DNA of 64,000 nt, taken from contig NZ_CP186693.1 in NCBI RefSeq assembly GCF_049532985.1, positions 1,364,001 through 1,428,000 of the forward strand. Direction: 5' to 3'. Positions 15,621 to 23,892 of the stretch are shown here, in pieces. Position numbers and translations under genes: made by a program. Every line of letters starts with the position of its first letter. Position 1 is the first letter of the stretch. Source of the DNA: Promicromonospora sp049532985. GTDB taxonomy: Bacteria > Actinomycetota > Actinomycetes > Actinomycetales > Cellulomonadaceae. The notes beneath the pieces were generated by a model, which saw only the letters and a program-made list of their open reading frames with translations, was not told the origin of the DNA and searched no databases.

Positions 15621-16439
15621 TCAGTCCTCCACCACCGCCGTGACGCGGATCTCGACACGCATCCCGGGCGCGCCCAGGGCGGACACGCCGGTCTCCGTCC
15701 AGACCGGTGCCCGGTCGCCCATCCGTGCGCGGAACTGCTCGACCATCACGCGGTTGGTCGTCTCCCCGATGTACCCGGCCTCCTCGGGCACGTGGTAGGA
15801 GTTGACGTGCACCACGTCGCTCCACGACGCACCGGCCGCCTGCAGCACGCGTCCGACGTTGTCGAACGCCCGGACGATCTCCTCCTCGAGGTCGTCCGGG
15901 AACGTGAGGTCGTCGTCCCAGCCGCCCTGGCCCGAGATCTCCACCCGGTTCCCGACGCGGACCGCCTGGTGGTACCGCATCCGCTCCAGCATCCGGTCGC
16001 CGTACCCGGGCACGGTGAAGAACTGGGGCTTCTCGTCGACCACGGCGGTCGCCTCGATCTCGACCAGGTGCTCGGGCACGTCCAGGGCGGCGACGCCGAT
16101 GAGCGCGGCGGGCGGAGGCGCCGTGATCCCGAGCCGGGCGGCAGCGCGTTCCATGCCCTCCAGGAGCTGGGGCATCTTGTCCGGCGTCCAGTCCACGACG
16201 TACACGGTCAGCCGCACGACGTCGTCCAGGCCGGCGCCCGCGGCACGCAGCGCCACCTCGACGTTCGCGTAGCTCTGCTCGACCTGGGCCGCGAGGCCAC
16301 CGGCGCCGACGGTGACGCCGTCGGCGTCCCAGGCGACCTGCCCGGCGACGAAGACCTGCCGGGTGCCCGTCGCGACGGCGACCTGGTGGTAGGCCGCGCT
16401 CCGGACGAGGCCCTCGGGGTTGCTGAGGGTGACGCTCAT
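15621..16439 (-). CDS. Tandem RidA (YjgF/UK114) protein
   Basis: RidA proteins hydrolyse reactive enamine/imine intermediates of PLP enzymes. This 272-residue protein contains two RidA-like domains in one chain: residues about 1-130 (YHQVAVATGTRQVFVAGQVA, ending in EIEATAVVDE) and about 140-272 (YHQAVRVGNRVEISGQGGWD, ending in RVEIRVTAVVED). Single RidA proteins are about 130 residues and trimeric, so a fused pair is unusual. The catalytic Arg of RidA normally precedes the final V-E-I/V-E segment; here the equivalent positions are not clearly Arg in the first copy. An HxlR regulator lies divergently and likely controls it. Confidence 0.88.
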   Translation of the reverse strand: MSVTLSNPEGLVRSAAYHQVAVATGTRQVFVAGQVAWDADGVTVGAGGLAAQVEQSYANVEVALRAAGAGLDDVVRLTVYVVDWTPDKMPQLLEGMERAAARLGITAPPPAALIGVAALDVPEHLVEIEATAVVDEKPQFFTVPGYGDRMLERMRYHQAVRVGNRVEISGQGGWDDDLTFPDDLEEEIVRAFDNVGRVLQAAGASWSDVVHVNSYHVPEEAGYIGETTNRVMVEQFRARMGDRAPVWTETGVSALGAPGMRVEIRVTAVVED

Positions 16440-16454
16440 GATCTCCTGCTCCTT

Positions 16455-16488
16455 GGTTACTCGGTTACCAGTGGTTACTCAGAAACCA
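16455..16488. promoter_or_regulatory. GGTTAC repeats, likely HxlR operator
   Basis: GGTTAC occurs at 16455, 16463 and 16473, with AAACC at 16483. The spacing of 8 and 10 bases and the partial dyad GGTTACC suggest a regulator site. It lies between the RidA start (16439) and the HxlR start (16544). Confidence 0.55.
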
Positions 16489-16543
16489 TAGGAGAGTTAA
16501 GGTGGGTGCGGAAGGACGCACTTCTCGGTGACGGAGGATCCAG

Positions 16544-16921
16544 ATGGTGACCACGCAGGTCGACGAGCCGGCCCAGGACGACATCATGCGCGCGGGGACG
16601 CTGGCGCGGGAGATCTTCTCCGACGTCGCGAACAAGTGGGCCCTGCTCATCATCGAGACGCTGGGCGACCGGACGCTGCGGTTCAGCGAGCTGCGGGACG
16701 CCCTGGAGGGGATCAGCCACAAGATGCTGACCCAGAACCTGCGGATGATGGAGCGCAACGGCCTGGTCGAGCGCACCGTGCACCCCGTGGTGCCGCCGCG
16801 GGTCGAGTACACGCTCACCGAGCCCGGCCGGGGCCTGCGCGCCACGGTCGACCTGATGTGCGAGTGGACCCGGCAGAACATGGGGCACATCGAGTCCTCC
16901 CGCCGGGGGTTCGACGCCTGA
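16544..16921 (+). CDS. HxlR-family winged-helix regulator
   Basis: The 125-residue protein matches the HxlR family: IFSDVANKWALLIIETLGD, FSELRDALEGISHKMLTQNL, RMMERNGLVERTVHPVVPPR and VEYTLTEPGRGL form the winged helix-turn-helix. Many HxlR proteins sense aldehydes or quinones through a conserved cysteine; here there is only a Cys in MCEWTRQNM near the C-terminus. ATG at 16544 follows GGAGG with good spacing. It faces the tandem RidA gene across the GGTTAC repeats, suggesting autoregulation plus control of that gene in response to a reactive carbonyl or imine. Confidence 0.9.
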   Translation: MVTTQVDEPAQDDIMRAGTLAREIFSDVANKWALLIIETLGDRTLRFSELRDALEGISHKMLTQNLRMMERNGLVERTVHPVVPPRVEYTLTEPGRGLRATVDLMCEWTRQNMGHIESSRRGFDA

Positions 16922-16959
16922 GGGGCCGGGTCCGAGTTCTCGACGTGCACTTTTGACCC

Positions 16960-16986
16960 GATCGTGACCGTTGTGGTGTTGACCAC
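16960..16986 (+). promoter_or_regulatory. Conserved upstream element, copy 1
   Basis: GATCGTGAC (16960-16968) is followed 4 bases later by GTGGTGTTGACCAC (16973-16986), an inverted repeat around TGTTGA. An almost identical arrangement recurs before the second binding-protein gene at 18229-18256. It lies 124 bases before the GTG start at 17110. It may be a regulator site or promoter (TTGACC as a -35). Confidence 0.55.
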
Positions 16987-17109
16987 GTGGGCACGGCCCG
17001 GCACCGTTCTCCCCGGCACGCCTGTTCGTCGTACGTCCGCGCGCCCGCGTACGCGGGGCGCGCTGTGCCGCATCCCCCGGGCAAGTGCAAGTTCGAAGGA
17101 GAACCCCCA

Positions 17110-18099
17110 GTGCGTCGAAAGATCCCGCTCATCGCGACGGCGGCAGCCGTGGCCGTGGCCCTGGCCGCGTGCGCCACGCCGTCCGGTGCGTCCCCGGACA
17201 GCTCCTCGTCCGCCACCGGCGGGCGCCAGGCGGTCACCGTCGGCGTCATCCCCATCGTGGACGTCGCCCCGATCTACCTCGGTGTCCAGGAGGGCATCTT
17301 CGCCAGGCACGGGCTGGACGTCACGCTCGAGCTCGCCGACGGCGGGGCGGCGATCGTGCCCGCCGTGGTGAAGGGCGACTACCAGTTCGGGTTCAGCAAC
17401 GTGACCTCCCTCCTGATGGCCTCGAACCAGGGTGAGCCGCTCAAGATCGTGGCGCCCGGGAACTTCTCGACCGGGCAGGACGGCGTGGACTTCAGCGCGG
17501 TGGTCGCCCCCGGTGACTCCGACATCGCGACGGCGGCCGACCTGGCCGGGCGGACCGTCTCGGTGAACTCGCTCAACAACATCGGCGACACGACCGTGCG
17601 CAACGTGGTCGACGCCTCGGGCGGCGACCCGGCGGCCGTCGAGTTCGTCGAGATGCCCTTCCCGGAGATGCTCCCGGCTCTCAAGGGCGGGCAGGTCGAC
17701 GCGGCCTGGGTCGTGGAGCCGCACCTGACCACGGCGGTGCAGCAGGGCGCGAAGATCATCAGCTCCAACTTCGCCCAGACCGACCACGACCTGCTCGTCG
17801 CGGCGTACTTCACCTCCGACCAGACCCTCGAGCAGGACCCGGAGACCGTGGCCGCCTTCACGGCGGCGGTCAAGGAGTCGCTCACCTACGCGCAGGACCA
17901 CCCGGACGAGACGCGGGCCGTGCTCGACACCTACACGGAGATCGACCCGGTCGTGAAGTCGGTGATGGTGATGCCGCGCTTCGCCGCGGACATCGAGCCC
18001 ACCTACCTCCAGGTGCTGGCCGACCTCGGCCTGAAGTACGGCCTGTTCGACAAGCCCGTGGACGTGACCAAGCTGCTCGTCCAGGAGCCCGCGCAGTGA
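17110..18099 (+). CDS. ABC transporter substrate-binding lipoprotein, copy 1 (NMT1/SsuA-like)
   Basis: The 329-residue protein is a periplasmic-type binding protein fixed to the membrane by a lipid: basic MRRK, hydrophobic stretch and lipobox LAAC with Cys21, followed by a Ser-rich linker. The mature part matches the NMT1/TauA group: VGVIPIVDVAPIYLGVQEGI, GAAIVPAVVKGDYQFGFSN, VNSLNNIGDTTVRNVVDAS and QVDAAWVVEPHLTTAV. Start is GTG at 17110 with AAGGAG nearby. It is a tandem duplicate of the gene at 18375 and is followed by a strong hairpin, so it may be a separately expressed, spare or differently tuned receptor for the importer encoded downstream. Confidence 0.92.
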   Translation: MRRKIPLIATAAAVAVALAACATPSGASPDSSSSATGGRQAVTVGVIPIVDVAPIYLGVQEGIFARHGLDVTLELADGGAAIVPAVVKGDYQFGFSNVTSLLMASNQGEPLKIVAPGNFSTGQDGVDFSAVVAPGDSDIATAADLAGRTVSVNSLNNIGDTTVRNVVDASGGDPAAVEFVEMPFPEMLPALKGGQVDAAWVVEPHLTTAVQQGAKIISSNFAQTDHDLLVAAYFTSDQTLEQDPETVAAFTAAVKESLTYAQDHPDETRAVLDTYTEIDPVVKSVMVMPRFAADIEPTYLQVLADLGLKYGLFDKPVDVTKLLVQEPAQ

Positions 18100-18104
18100 C
18101 CGCG

Positions 18105-18138
18105 GCCCGCCGGCCCGGCTGACCCCCGGCCGGCGGGC
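18105..18138 (+). terminator. GC-rich hairpin after the first binding protein
   Basis: GCCCGCCGGCC (18105-18115) pairs perfectly with GGCCGGCGGGC (18128-18138) across a 12-base loop, starting 6 bases after the stop codon. There is no U-tract, as is usual in actinobacteria. It should separate copy 1 from the operon starting at 18375. Confidence 0.7.
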
Positions 18139-18228
18139 GGTGCCGCAGGGTCACGGGCTGCGACGCGCCCCTGACCTGCGGTTTCGTCCTGCCGTGACGG
18201 TCTCGTGGTGGCCCGGTCGTGGTGACCG

Positions 18229-18256
18229 GATCGTGACAAAACGGGGTGTTGACCCC
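18229..18256 (+). promoter_or_regulatory. Conserved upstream element, copy 2
   Basis: GATCGTGAC (18229-18237) then, 5 bases on, GGGGTGTTGACCCC (18243-18256). The layout matches copy 1 at 16960-16986, and its distance to the start codon is similar (119 against 124 bases). The noncoding regions on both sides show no other clear feature. Confidence 0.55.
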
Positions 18257-18374
18257 GGCTGCCGATCCTGCGAGTGTTCTCCCTGAGCACAGGCGTTCGG
18301 ATGTCGCACACCTGCGAACCGCAGTGGCGCGCCGAATCTCAATCGCAATCACCATGTCTCGAAGGAGAACCACA

Positions 18375-19349
18375 GTGCGTCGCACGTTCCCTCTCGCGGT
18401 GGTGGCCTCGGCCGCAGCCCTCGTCCTGGCCGCCTGCGGCGGCACCTCCGACGCCGGAGGGGAGGGGGACGCCCCGGCCGACGGCGAGCTCACCCCGGTG
18501 ACGGTCGGCGTCATCCCGATCGTCGACGTCGCCCCCATCTACCTCGGTGTCCAGGAGGGCTTCTTCGAGGAGCAGGGCCTCGAGGTCACCCTGGAGCTCG
18601 CCCAGGGCGGCGCGGCGATCGTGCCCGCCGTGGTCAGCGGCGAGTACCAGTTCGGCTTCAGCAACGTGACCTCCCTGCTCGTCGCGTCCTCGCAGGGCCT
18701 GCCCCTCAAGGCCGTGGCGGCCGGCAACTACACCACCGGCACGCCCGGCGAGGACTTCGGCGCCGTGGTCGTGCCGGAGGGCTCGAAGATCAAGGACGCG
18801 GCCGACCTGGCCGGCAAGACCGTCGCCGTCAACACGCTCAACAACATCGGCGACACCACGATCCGCAAGGTCGTGGGCGACGCGGGCGGCGAGGCGGACG
18901 ACGTCGAGTTCGTCGAGATGGGCTTCCCCGACATGCCGGCCGCCGTCGCGGGCGAGCAGGTGGACGCCGCCTGGGTGGTCGAGCCGCACCTGACCACCGC
19001 CCTGGAGCAGGGCGCCGAGGTCGTGGCCTCCAACTTCGCGGAGACCGACCCCGACCTGATGATCGCCGCCTACTTCACCTCCGACCAGCAGATCGCGCAG
19101 GACCCGGAGACCGTCGAGGCGTTCACCGCCGCCATGGAGCAGTCGCTCACCTACGCGGAGGAGCACCCCGACGAGACCCGGGCCGTCCTGGACACCTACA
19201 CCGAGATCGACCCCGCGGTGAAGGAGGCCATGGTCATGCCGAAGTTCTCGGCCGACCTGACCGACGCCTCGTTCCAGCTCCTGGCCGACCTCGGCACGGA
19301 GCAGGGCATGTTCGACGAGCCCGTCGACGTGAGCAAGCTCCTGCCGTGA
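18375..19349 (+). CDS. ABC transporter substrate-binding lipoprotein, copy 2 (NMT1/SsuA-like)
   Basis: The 324-residue lipoprotein has lipobox LAAC (Cys21) and the same NMT1-type mature sequence as copy 1 (VGVIPIVDVAPIYLGVQEG, NTLNNIGDTTIRKVVGDAG, QVDAAWVVEPHLTTAL). Identity to copy 1 is high along the whole length; the linker and several surface positions differ, and this copy is more acidic. Start is GTG at 18375 with GAAGGAG upstream. Its stop overlaps the next permease start as GTGA, so it is the first gene of the import-degradation operon. Given the pca genes downstream, an aromatic acid such as 4-hydroxybenzoate, protocatechuate or phthalate is the likely ligand (inference). Confidence 0.92.
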   Translation: MRRTFPLAVVASAAALVLAACGGTSDAGGEGDAPADGELTPVTVGVIPIVDVAPIYLGVQEGFFEEQGLEVTLELAQGGAAIVPAVVSGEYQFGFSNVTSLLVASSQGLPLKAVAAGNYTTGTPGEDFGAVVVPEGSKIKDAADLAGKTVAVNTLNNIGDTTIRKVVGDAGGEADDVEFVEMGFPDMPAAVAGEQVDAAWVVEPHLTTALEQGAEVVASNFAETDPDLMIAAYFTSDQQIAQDPETVEAFTAAMEQSLTYAEEHPDETRAVLDTYTEIDPAVKEAMVMPKFSADLTDASFQLLADLGTEQGMFDEPVDVSKLLP

Positions 19350-20146
19350 CCCGCACGCACCGGCTCGCCGGTCGCCGCACCCCCGCCTGGGCCCTCGGCC
19401 TGGCGGGGGTGGCGGTGCTCCTGCTCGTGGTCGAGCTCGCGCCCCGGCTCGGGCTCGTGGACGCGCGGTTCCTGCCGCCGACGTCGCGCATCCTGACGGC
19501 ACTCGCCGAGCGGCTCGGCACGCCGGAGTTCTGGACGGCGCTCGGCCAGACGCTCACCACGTGGGTCACGGGCCTGGCGATCTCGCTGGTCGCCGGCGTG
19601 GTGCTCGGCGTCGTCATCGGCTCCGTACCGGTGCTGCGCGCCGTGACCGCCTCGACCATCGAGTTCCTGCGGCCGGTGCCGTCGGTCGCGCTGATCCCCG
19701 TGGCCGTGCTGCTGTACGGCACGGGCATGGTCTCGACGCTGCTGCTGGTGGTCTACGCCAGCTTCTGGCAGGTGCTGGTCCAGGTGCTCTCCGGCGTGCG
19801 GGACGTCGACCCCGTCGCCTCCGACACGGCGCGCTCCTACCGGTTCTCGACGCTGACCCGGATCCGCACGGTCGTGTGGCCCACCACGCTGCCGTACGCG
19901 ATGACGGGCCTGCGCCTGGCCGCGAGCGTCGCCCTGATCCTCACCGTGACCGGCGAGCTCCTCATCGGTACGCCGGGCATCGGCAAGCTGCTCGGCGTCG
20001 CGCAGTCCTCGGGTGCCGTGGAGTCGATGTACGCGTACGTGGTGGTGGCCGGCCTGCTCGGGGTCGCCGTCAACGTGCTCGCGCGGGCCCTGGAGGGGCG
20101 CGTGCTGTTCTGGCACCCGTCGGTGCGCGGGGAGGTGGCGGCATGA
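19346..20146 (+). CDS. ABC transporter permease 1 (SsuC/TauC type)
   Basis: The 266-residue inner-membrane protein has about six helices and the BPD_transp_1 coupling segment seen as SDTARSYRFSTLTRIRTVVW, the EAA loop that contacts the ATPase. SIEFLRPVP-like text (TIEFLRPVPSVALIPVAVLL) is typical of the nitrate/sulfonate/taurine permease subgroup. The GTG start overlaps the stop of the binding protein by 4 bases. With the second permease it probably forms a heterodimeric channel. Confidence 0.92.
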   Translation: MTRTHRLAGRRTPAWALGLAGVAVLLLVVELAPRLGLVDARFLPPTSRILTALAERLGTPEFWTALGQTLTTWVTGLAISLVAGVVLGVVIGSVPVLRAVTASTIEFLRPVPSVALIPVAVLLYGTGMVSTLLLVVYASFWQVLVQVLSGVRDVDPVASDTARSYRFSTLTRIRTVVWPTTLPYAMTGLRLAASVALILTVTGELLIGTPGIGKLLGVAQSSGAVESMYAYVVVAGLLGVAVNVLARALEGRVLFWHPSVRGEVAA

Positions 20147-20946
20147 GCAGCGCCTGGAAGGTCCTGCGGCCCGTGCTCGTGACGCTCGGGCTGCCCGCCG
20201 TGATCGTGGCGACGTGGTGGTTCACGAGCGCCGGGAGCACCTCGTTCTTCAACCCGCCGCTGAGCATCATCGTCGGCACGTTCCGCGAGACGTGGTTCTC
20301 CGCGCCGCTCGGCGAGAGCCGCCTGGCCGTGGACGTGGTCCCGTCGGTGCTGCGCCTGCTGGCGGGCTACGCCATCGCCCTGGTGGCCGGCATCGCGCTC
20401 GGCGTCGCCATCGGGTCCTCCCGGGCGCTGCGCGCCTTCGCGGAGCCCGTGCTGGAGTTCTTCCGGGCCGTGCCGCCGCCGGTGCTCGTCCCCATCCTCA
20501 TGCTGTTCTTCGGCATCGGCGACACCATGAAGATCGTCGTGATCGCCATCAGCTGCCTGTGGCCCATCCTGCTCAACACGGTCGAGGGCGTGCGCGGCCT
20601 GGACCCCGTGCTGCGCGACACGGCCCGGGCCTACCGGCTGGGCACCGTGGCGACGCTGCGCCACCTGGTGCTGCGGGGCGCCAGCCCGCAGATCGTGACG
20701 GGCGCCCGGCAGGCCCTGTCCATCGGGATCATCCTCATGGTCATCAGCGAGATGTTCGCCGCCAAGGACGGCCTCGGCTTCTCCATCGTGCAGTTCCAGC
20801 GCAGCTTCGCCATCCCGGAGATGTGGAGCGGGGTCATCCTGCTCGGCGTCGTCGGCGTGCTGCTGTCCCTCGTCTTCCGGGCCGTGACGGACGCGGTCCT
20901 GCGCTGGTACCTCGGGTACCGGCAGTCCCAGCACGGAGGTGCCTGA
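20143..20946 (+). CDS. ABC transporter permease 2 (SsuC/TauC type)
   Basis: The 267-residue permease has six helices and the same subgroup marks: VLEFFRAVPPPVLVPILMLF, the EAA loop LRDTARAYRLGTVATLRHLV and IILMVISEMFAAKDGLGFSI. The ATG at 20143 overlaps the stop of permease 1 (ATGA). Two different permeases rather than one homodimeric permease is the less common layout in this subgroup but is known for aromatic-acid importers in rhodococci, such as the phthalate system. Confidence 0.92.
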   Translation: MSSAWKVLRPVLVTLGLPAVIVATWWFTSAGSTSFFNPPLSIIVGTFRETWFSAPLGESRLAVDVVPSVLRLLAGYAIALVAGIALGVAIGSSRALRAFAEPVLEFFRAVPPPVLVPILMLFFGIGDTMKIVVIAISCLWPILLNTVEGVRGLDPVLRDTARAYRLGTVATLRHLVLRGASPQIVTGARQALSIGIILMVISEMFAAKDGLGFSIVQFQRSFAIPEMWSGVILLGVVGVLLSLVFRAVTDAVLRWYLGYRQSQHGGA

Positions 20947-20947
20947 C

Positions 20948-21853
20948 ATGTCCAGCCCCGCGAACACGGCCGCCGACCGCGCCGCTCCGGACCGTGCCGC
21001 GGCCGAGCACCCCGGCGGCGCGCGCCTCGACGTCCGCAACCTGCGCAAGGTCTACACCGGCCGCGGCGAGCCCGTCGAGGCCATCGCCGACCTCACGTTC
21101 GAGATCCGGCCGGGCGAGCTGGTGTGCGTCGTCGGCCCCTCGGGTGCCGGCAAGACGACGCTGCTGCGCTGCATGGCCGGCCTCATGCCCGCCACGTCCG
21201 GCGAGCTGGTGCTCGGCGACGCCGCGATCACCGGCCCCCCGCCGGGCATGGCCGTGGTGCTGCAGGAGTACGGGCGCTCGCTGTTCCCCTGGATGAGCGT
21301 GGCCCAGAACGTCGAGCTGCCCCTCAAGGAGAAGGGTGTCGGCAAGGCCCGCCGGGCGCAGCTGGTGGGCGAGACGCTCGCGGCGGTCGGCCTGGCCGAC
21401 GTGGCGGCGTCCTACCCGTGGCAGCTCTCGGGCGGCATGCAGCAGCGCGTGGCCATCGCCCGGGCCGTGGCCTACGAGCCGCAGGTGCTGCTCATGGACG
21501 AGCCGTTCGCGGCCGTCGACGCGCAGACCCGCTTCGAGCTCGAGGACCTGGTGCGCACGCTGTGGAAGCGCCTGGGCATCACGGTCGTGTTCGTGACCCA
21601 CGACATCGACGAGGCCATCTACCTCGGGGAACGCGTGCTCGTCCTGTCGGCCCGGCCCACGGTCGTGCTGGAGGACGTCGCCGTCGGCCTGGGTGCCGAG
21701 CGCGACCAGCTCGAGACGCGCGGCGACGCCGAGTTCGCGCGCCTGCGCACGCACGTGTACGAGCTCGTCCAGCAGGCCAAGAAGGGCGTACGTAGCCTGG
21801 CCGACGCGCACCTCACGCATCCGGCGGACGTCCCGCCGCGAGCCGGGGCGTGA
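20948..21853 (+). CDS. ABC transporter ATP-binding protein (SsuB/TauB type)
   Basis: The 301-residue ATPase powers the importer. Walker A is GPSGAGKTT (residues 63-71), Q-loop text AVVLQEYGRSLFPW, signature LSGGMQQRVAIARA, Walker B VLLMDEPFAAVD, and switch His in FVTHDIDEAIYLGERVLVLS. This closely fits nitrate/sulfonate/taurine family ATPases. The first 25 residues are a poorly conserved Ala-rich leader. The ATG at 20948 comes one base after the permease stop; a GTG nine bases earlier is possible but would overlap the permease. Confidence 0.94.
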   Translation: MSSPANTAADRAAPDRAAAEHPGGARLDVRNLRKVYTGRGEPVEAIADLTFEIRPGELVCVVGPSGAGKTTLLRCMAGLMPATSGELVLGDAAITGPPPGMAVVLQEYGRSLFPWMSVAQNVELPLKEKGVGKARRAQLVGETLAAVGLADVAASYPWQLSGGMQQRVAIARAVAYEPQVLLMDEPFAAVDAQTRFELEDLVRTLWKRLGITVVFVTHDIDEAIYLGERVLVLSARPTVVLEDVAVGLGAERDQLETRGDAEFARLRTHVYELVQQAKKGVRSLADAHLTHPADVPPRAGA

Positions 21854-21856
21854 TCG

Positions 21857-22681
21857 ATGGACCGAGCCGAGGGGGACCTCATGGTCGAGGAGACGAGTGA
21901 CGCGGGTGGCCGCTCGCCCGAGTTCGTGCAGTCGCTGGAGCGCGGGCTGGCGGTGATCCGGGCGTTCGACCAGGACCACCGGTCGCTCACGCTGAGCGAC
22001 GTGGCGCGGGAGGCGGGGCTGAGCCGCGCCTCGGCGCGCCGGTTCCTGCACACCCTGGTCGAGCTCGGGTACGTCGCGAGCGACGGGCGGGAGTTCACGC
22101 TGCGCCCGGCGATCCTCGACCTCGGCTACGCCTACCTGTCGAGCCTCACGCTGCCCGAGATCGTGCAGCCGCACCTGCGGGAGCTGTCGGCGCAGGTGGG
22201 GGAGTCCTCCTCGGTGGCGGTGCTCGACGGCGCGGACATCGTCTACGTGGCGCGCGTGGCGACGCACCGGATCATGAACGCGGCGATCCGGGTGGGCACC
22301 CGGTTCCCCGCCTACGCCACGTCGATGGGGCGGTCGGTGCTCGCCCACGCCGAGCCGGCCGAGGTGGACGCCTACCTCGCCTCGACCACGCTCAGCGCGC
22401 TGACGTCGCGCACCGTCACCCGGCCCGACGACCTGCGTGCCGTGCTGGCGCAGGTGCGGGAGCAGGGCTGGGCCCTCGTGGACCAGGAGCTGGAGGAGGG
22501 GCTGCGCTCGGTCGCGGCCCCGCTGCGCGACGGCACGGGCCGCGTCGTCGCGGCGGTGAACGTGTCCGCGCCGGTCCGGCGCGGTGAGATCGCCGAGATC
22601 CTGGAGCACCTGCTGCCCCCGCTGCAGGCGGCCGCGGCCGCCATCGAGTCCGACCTGGCCCGGATGAGAGGAACGATCTGA
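21857..22681 (+). CDS. pcaR: IclR-family regulator (PcaR/PobR type)
   Basis: The 274-residue protein has an IclR winged helix (FVQSLERGLAVIRAFDQDHR, LTLSDVAREAGLSRASARRF, LHTLVELGYVASDGREF) and an IclR ligand domain (VGTRFPAYATSMGRSVLAHA, QGWALVDQELEEGLRSVAAP). It matches the PcaR/PobR/PcaU branch that activates protocatechuate and 4-hydroxybenzoate genes in response to beta-ketoadipate or the aromatic acid itself. It lies inside the operon between importer and pcaF, with a 3-base gap before it and TGATG coupling to pcaF. The symbol is given by role and context; PobR remains possible. Confidence 0.85.
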   Translation: MDRAEGDLMVEETSDAGGRSPEFVQSLERGLAVIRAFDQDHRSLTLSDVAREAGLSRASARRFLHTLVELGYVASDGREFTLRPAILDLGYAYLSSLTLPEIVQPHLRELSAQVGESSSVAVLDGADIVYVARVATHRIMNAAIRVGTRFPAYATSMGRSVLAHAEPAEVDAYLASTTLSALTSRTVTRPDDLRAVLAQVREQGWALVDQELEEGLRSVAAPLRDGTGRVVAAVNVSAPVRRGEIAEILEHLLPPLQAAAAAIESDLARMRGTI

Positions 22682-23892
22682 TGGCGACCGCCTATGTGTT
22701 CGACGCGGTCCGGACCCCGTTCGGCCGGTACGGCGGGGCCCTGTCCGGGGTGCGGCCCGACGACCTGGCCGCCTTCGTGGTCGGCGAGCAGGTGCGGCGC
22801 GCACCCGGGCTGGACCCCGCCGTGGTCGACGACGTGATCCTGGGCAACGCGAACGGCGCGGGCGAGGAGAACCGGGACGTGGCACGCATGGCCGTGCTGC
22901 TCGCGGACCTGCCGATCACCGTGCCGGGCACCACCGTCAACCGGCTGTGCGGGTCCTCGCTGGAGGCCGCCGTGCAGGCGGCCCGGGCGATCGAGGCCGG
23001 GGACGCCGACGTGGTCGTGGCCGGCGGCGTGGAGTCGATGAGCCGCGCCCCGTGGGTGCTGCCCAAGACCGAGCGGCCGTTCCCGGCGGGCGACCTGAAC
23101 CTGTCCTCGACCACGCTGGGCTGGCGCCTGGTCAACCCGCGGATGCGCGCCGACTGGACCGTCTCGCTCGGCGAGGCGACCGAACGGCTGCGCGAGAAGC
23201 ACGGCGTCACGCGCGAGCGGCAGGACCAGTACGCGCTGCGCAGCCACCAGCTCGCCCACGCGGCATGGGACGCTGGGCACTACGCCGACCTCGTCACGCC
23301 GTACCCGGGCACCGACCTGACGCGCGACGAGCCGATCCGTCCCGGCACCTCGCTGGAGCGGCTGGCGGCCCTCGCGCCGTCGTTCCGCCCGGCGGGGGAC
23401 GGTACGTCCGGCGGCACGGTCACCGCGGGCAGCTCCTCCCCGCTGACGGACGGCGCCTCGGCGGCGCTGATCGGCTCCGAGCGCGCGGCGGCGCTCACCG
23501 GCCTCGAGCCGCTCGCCCGCATTGCGGGGCGGGCAACGGTGGCGGGCGAGCCGCAGTACTTCGGGTACGCCCCCGTCGCGGCTACCGAGCGGGCCCTGGA
23601 GCGGTCGGGCATCACGTGGGACGACGTCGCCGCCGTCGAGATCAACGAGGCCTTCGCCGCGCAGACCCTGGCGTGCCTCGACGCCTGGCCGGTCGAGGAG
23701 GGGATCGTCAACGCCTGGGGTGGTGCGATCGCCGTCGGGCACCCGCTCGGTGCGTCCGGGACGCGCGTGCTCGGCACGCTCGCCCGCCGCCTGGCGGCCA
23801 CCGGCGGCCGCTGGGGCGTGGCGACCATCTGCATCGGCGTGGGGCAGGGCATGGCCGTGGTGCTGGAGAACGTGTCCGGCGGGGCTGCATGA
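22681..23892 (+). CDS. pcaF: Beta-ketoadipyl-CoA thiolase
   Basis: PcaF cleaves beta-ketoadipyl-CoA with CoA to succinyl-CoA and acetyl-CoA, the last step of the pathway. The 403-residue protein has all thiolase catalytic parts: nucleophile Cys90 in NRLCGSSLEAA, EINEAFAAQ, His in GGAIAVGHPLGASGTRVL, and the second Cys in ATICIGVGQGMAVVLEN. Start MATAYVFDAVRTPFGRYGGA is typical. Its ATG shares the A of the IclR stop (TGATG) and its stop overlaps pcaI (ATGA). In rhodococci pcaF also sits beside the pcaI-pcaJ genes. Confidence 0.95.
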   Translation: MATAYVFDAVRTPFGRYGGALSGVRPDDLAAFVVGEQVRRAPGLDPAVVDDVILGNANGAGEENRDVARMAVLLADLPITVPGTTVNRLCGSSLEAAVQAARAIEAGDADVVVAGGVESMSRAPWVLPKTERPFPAGDLNLSSTTLGWRLVNPRMRADWTVSLGEATERLREKHGVTRERQDQYALRSHQLAHAAWDAGHYADLVTPYPGTDLTRDEPIRPGTSLERLAALAPSFRPAGDGTSGGTVTAGSSSPLTDGASAALIGSERAAALTGLEPLARIAGRATVAGEPQYFGYAPVAATERALERSGITWDDVAAVEINEAFAAQTLACLDAWPVEEGIVNAWGGAIAVGHPLGASGTRVLGTLARRLAATGGRWGVATICIGVGQGMAVVLENVSGGAA

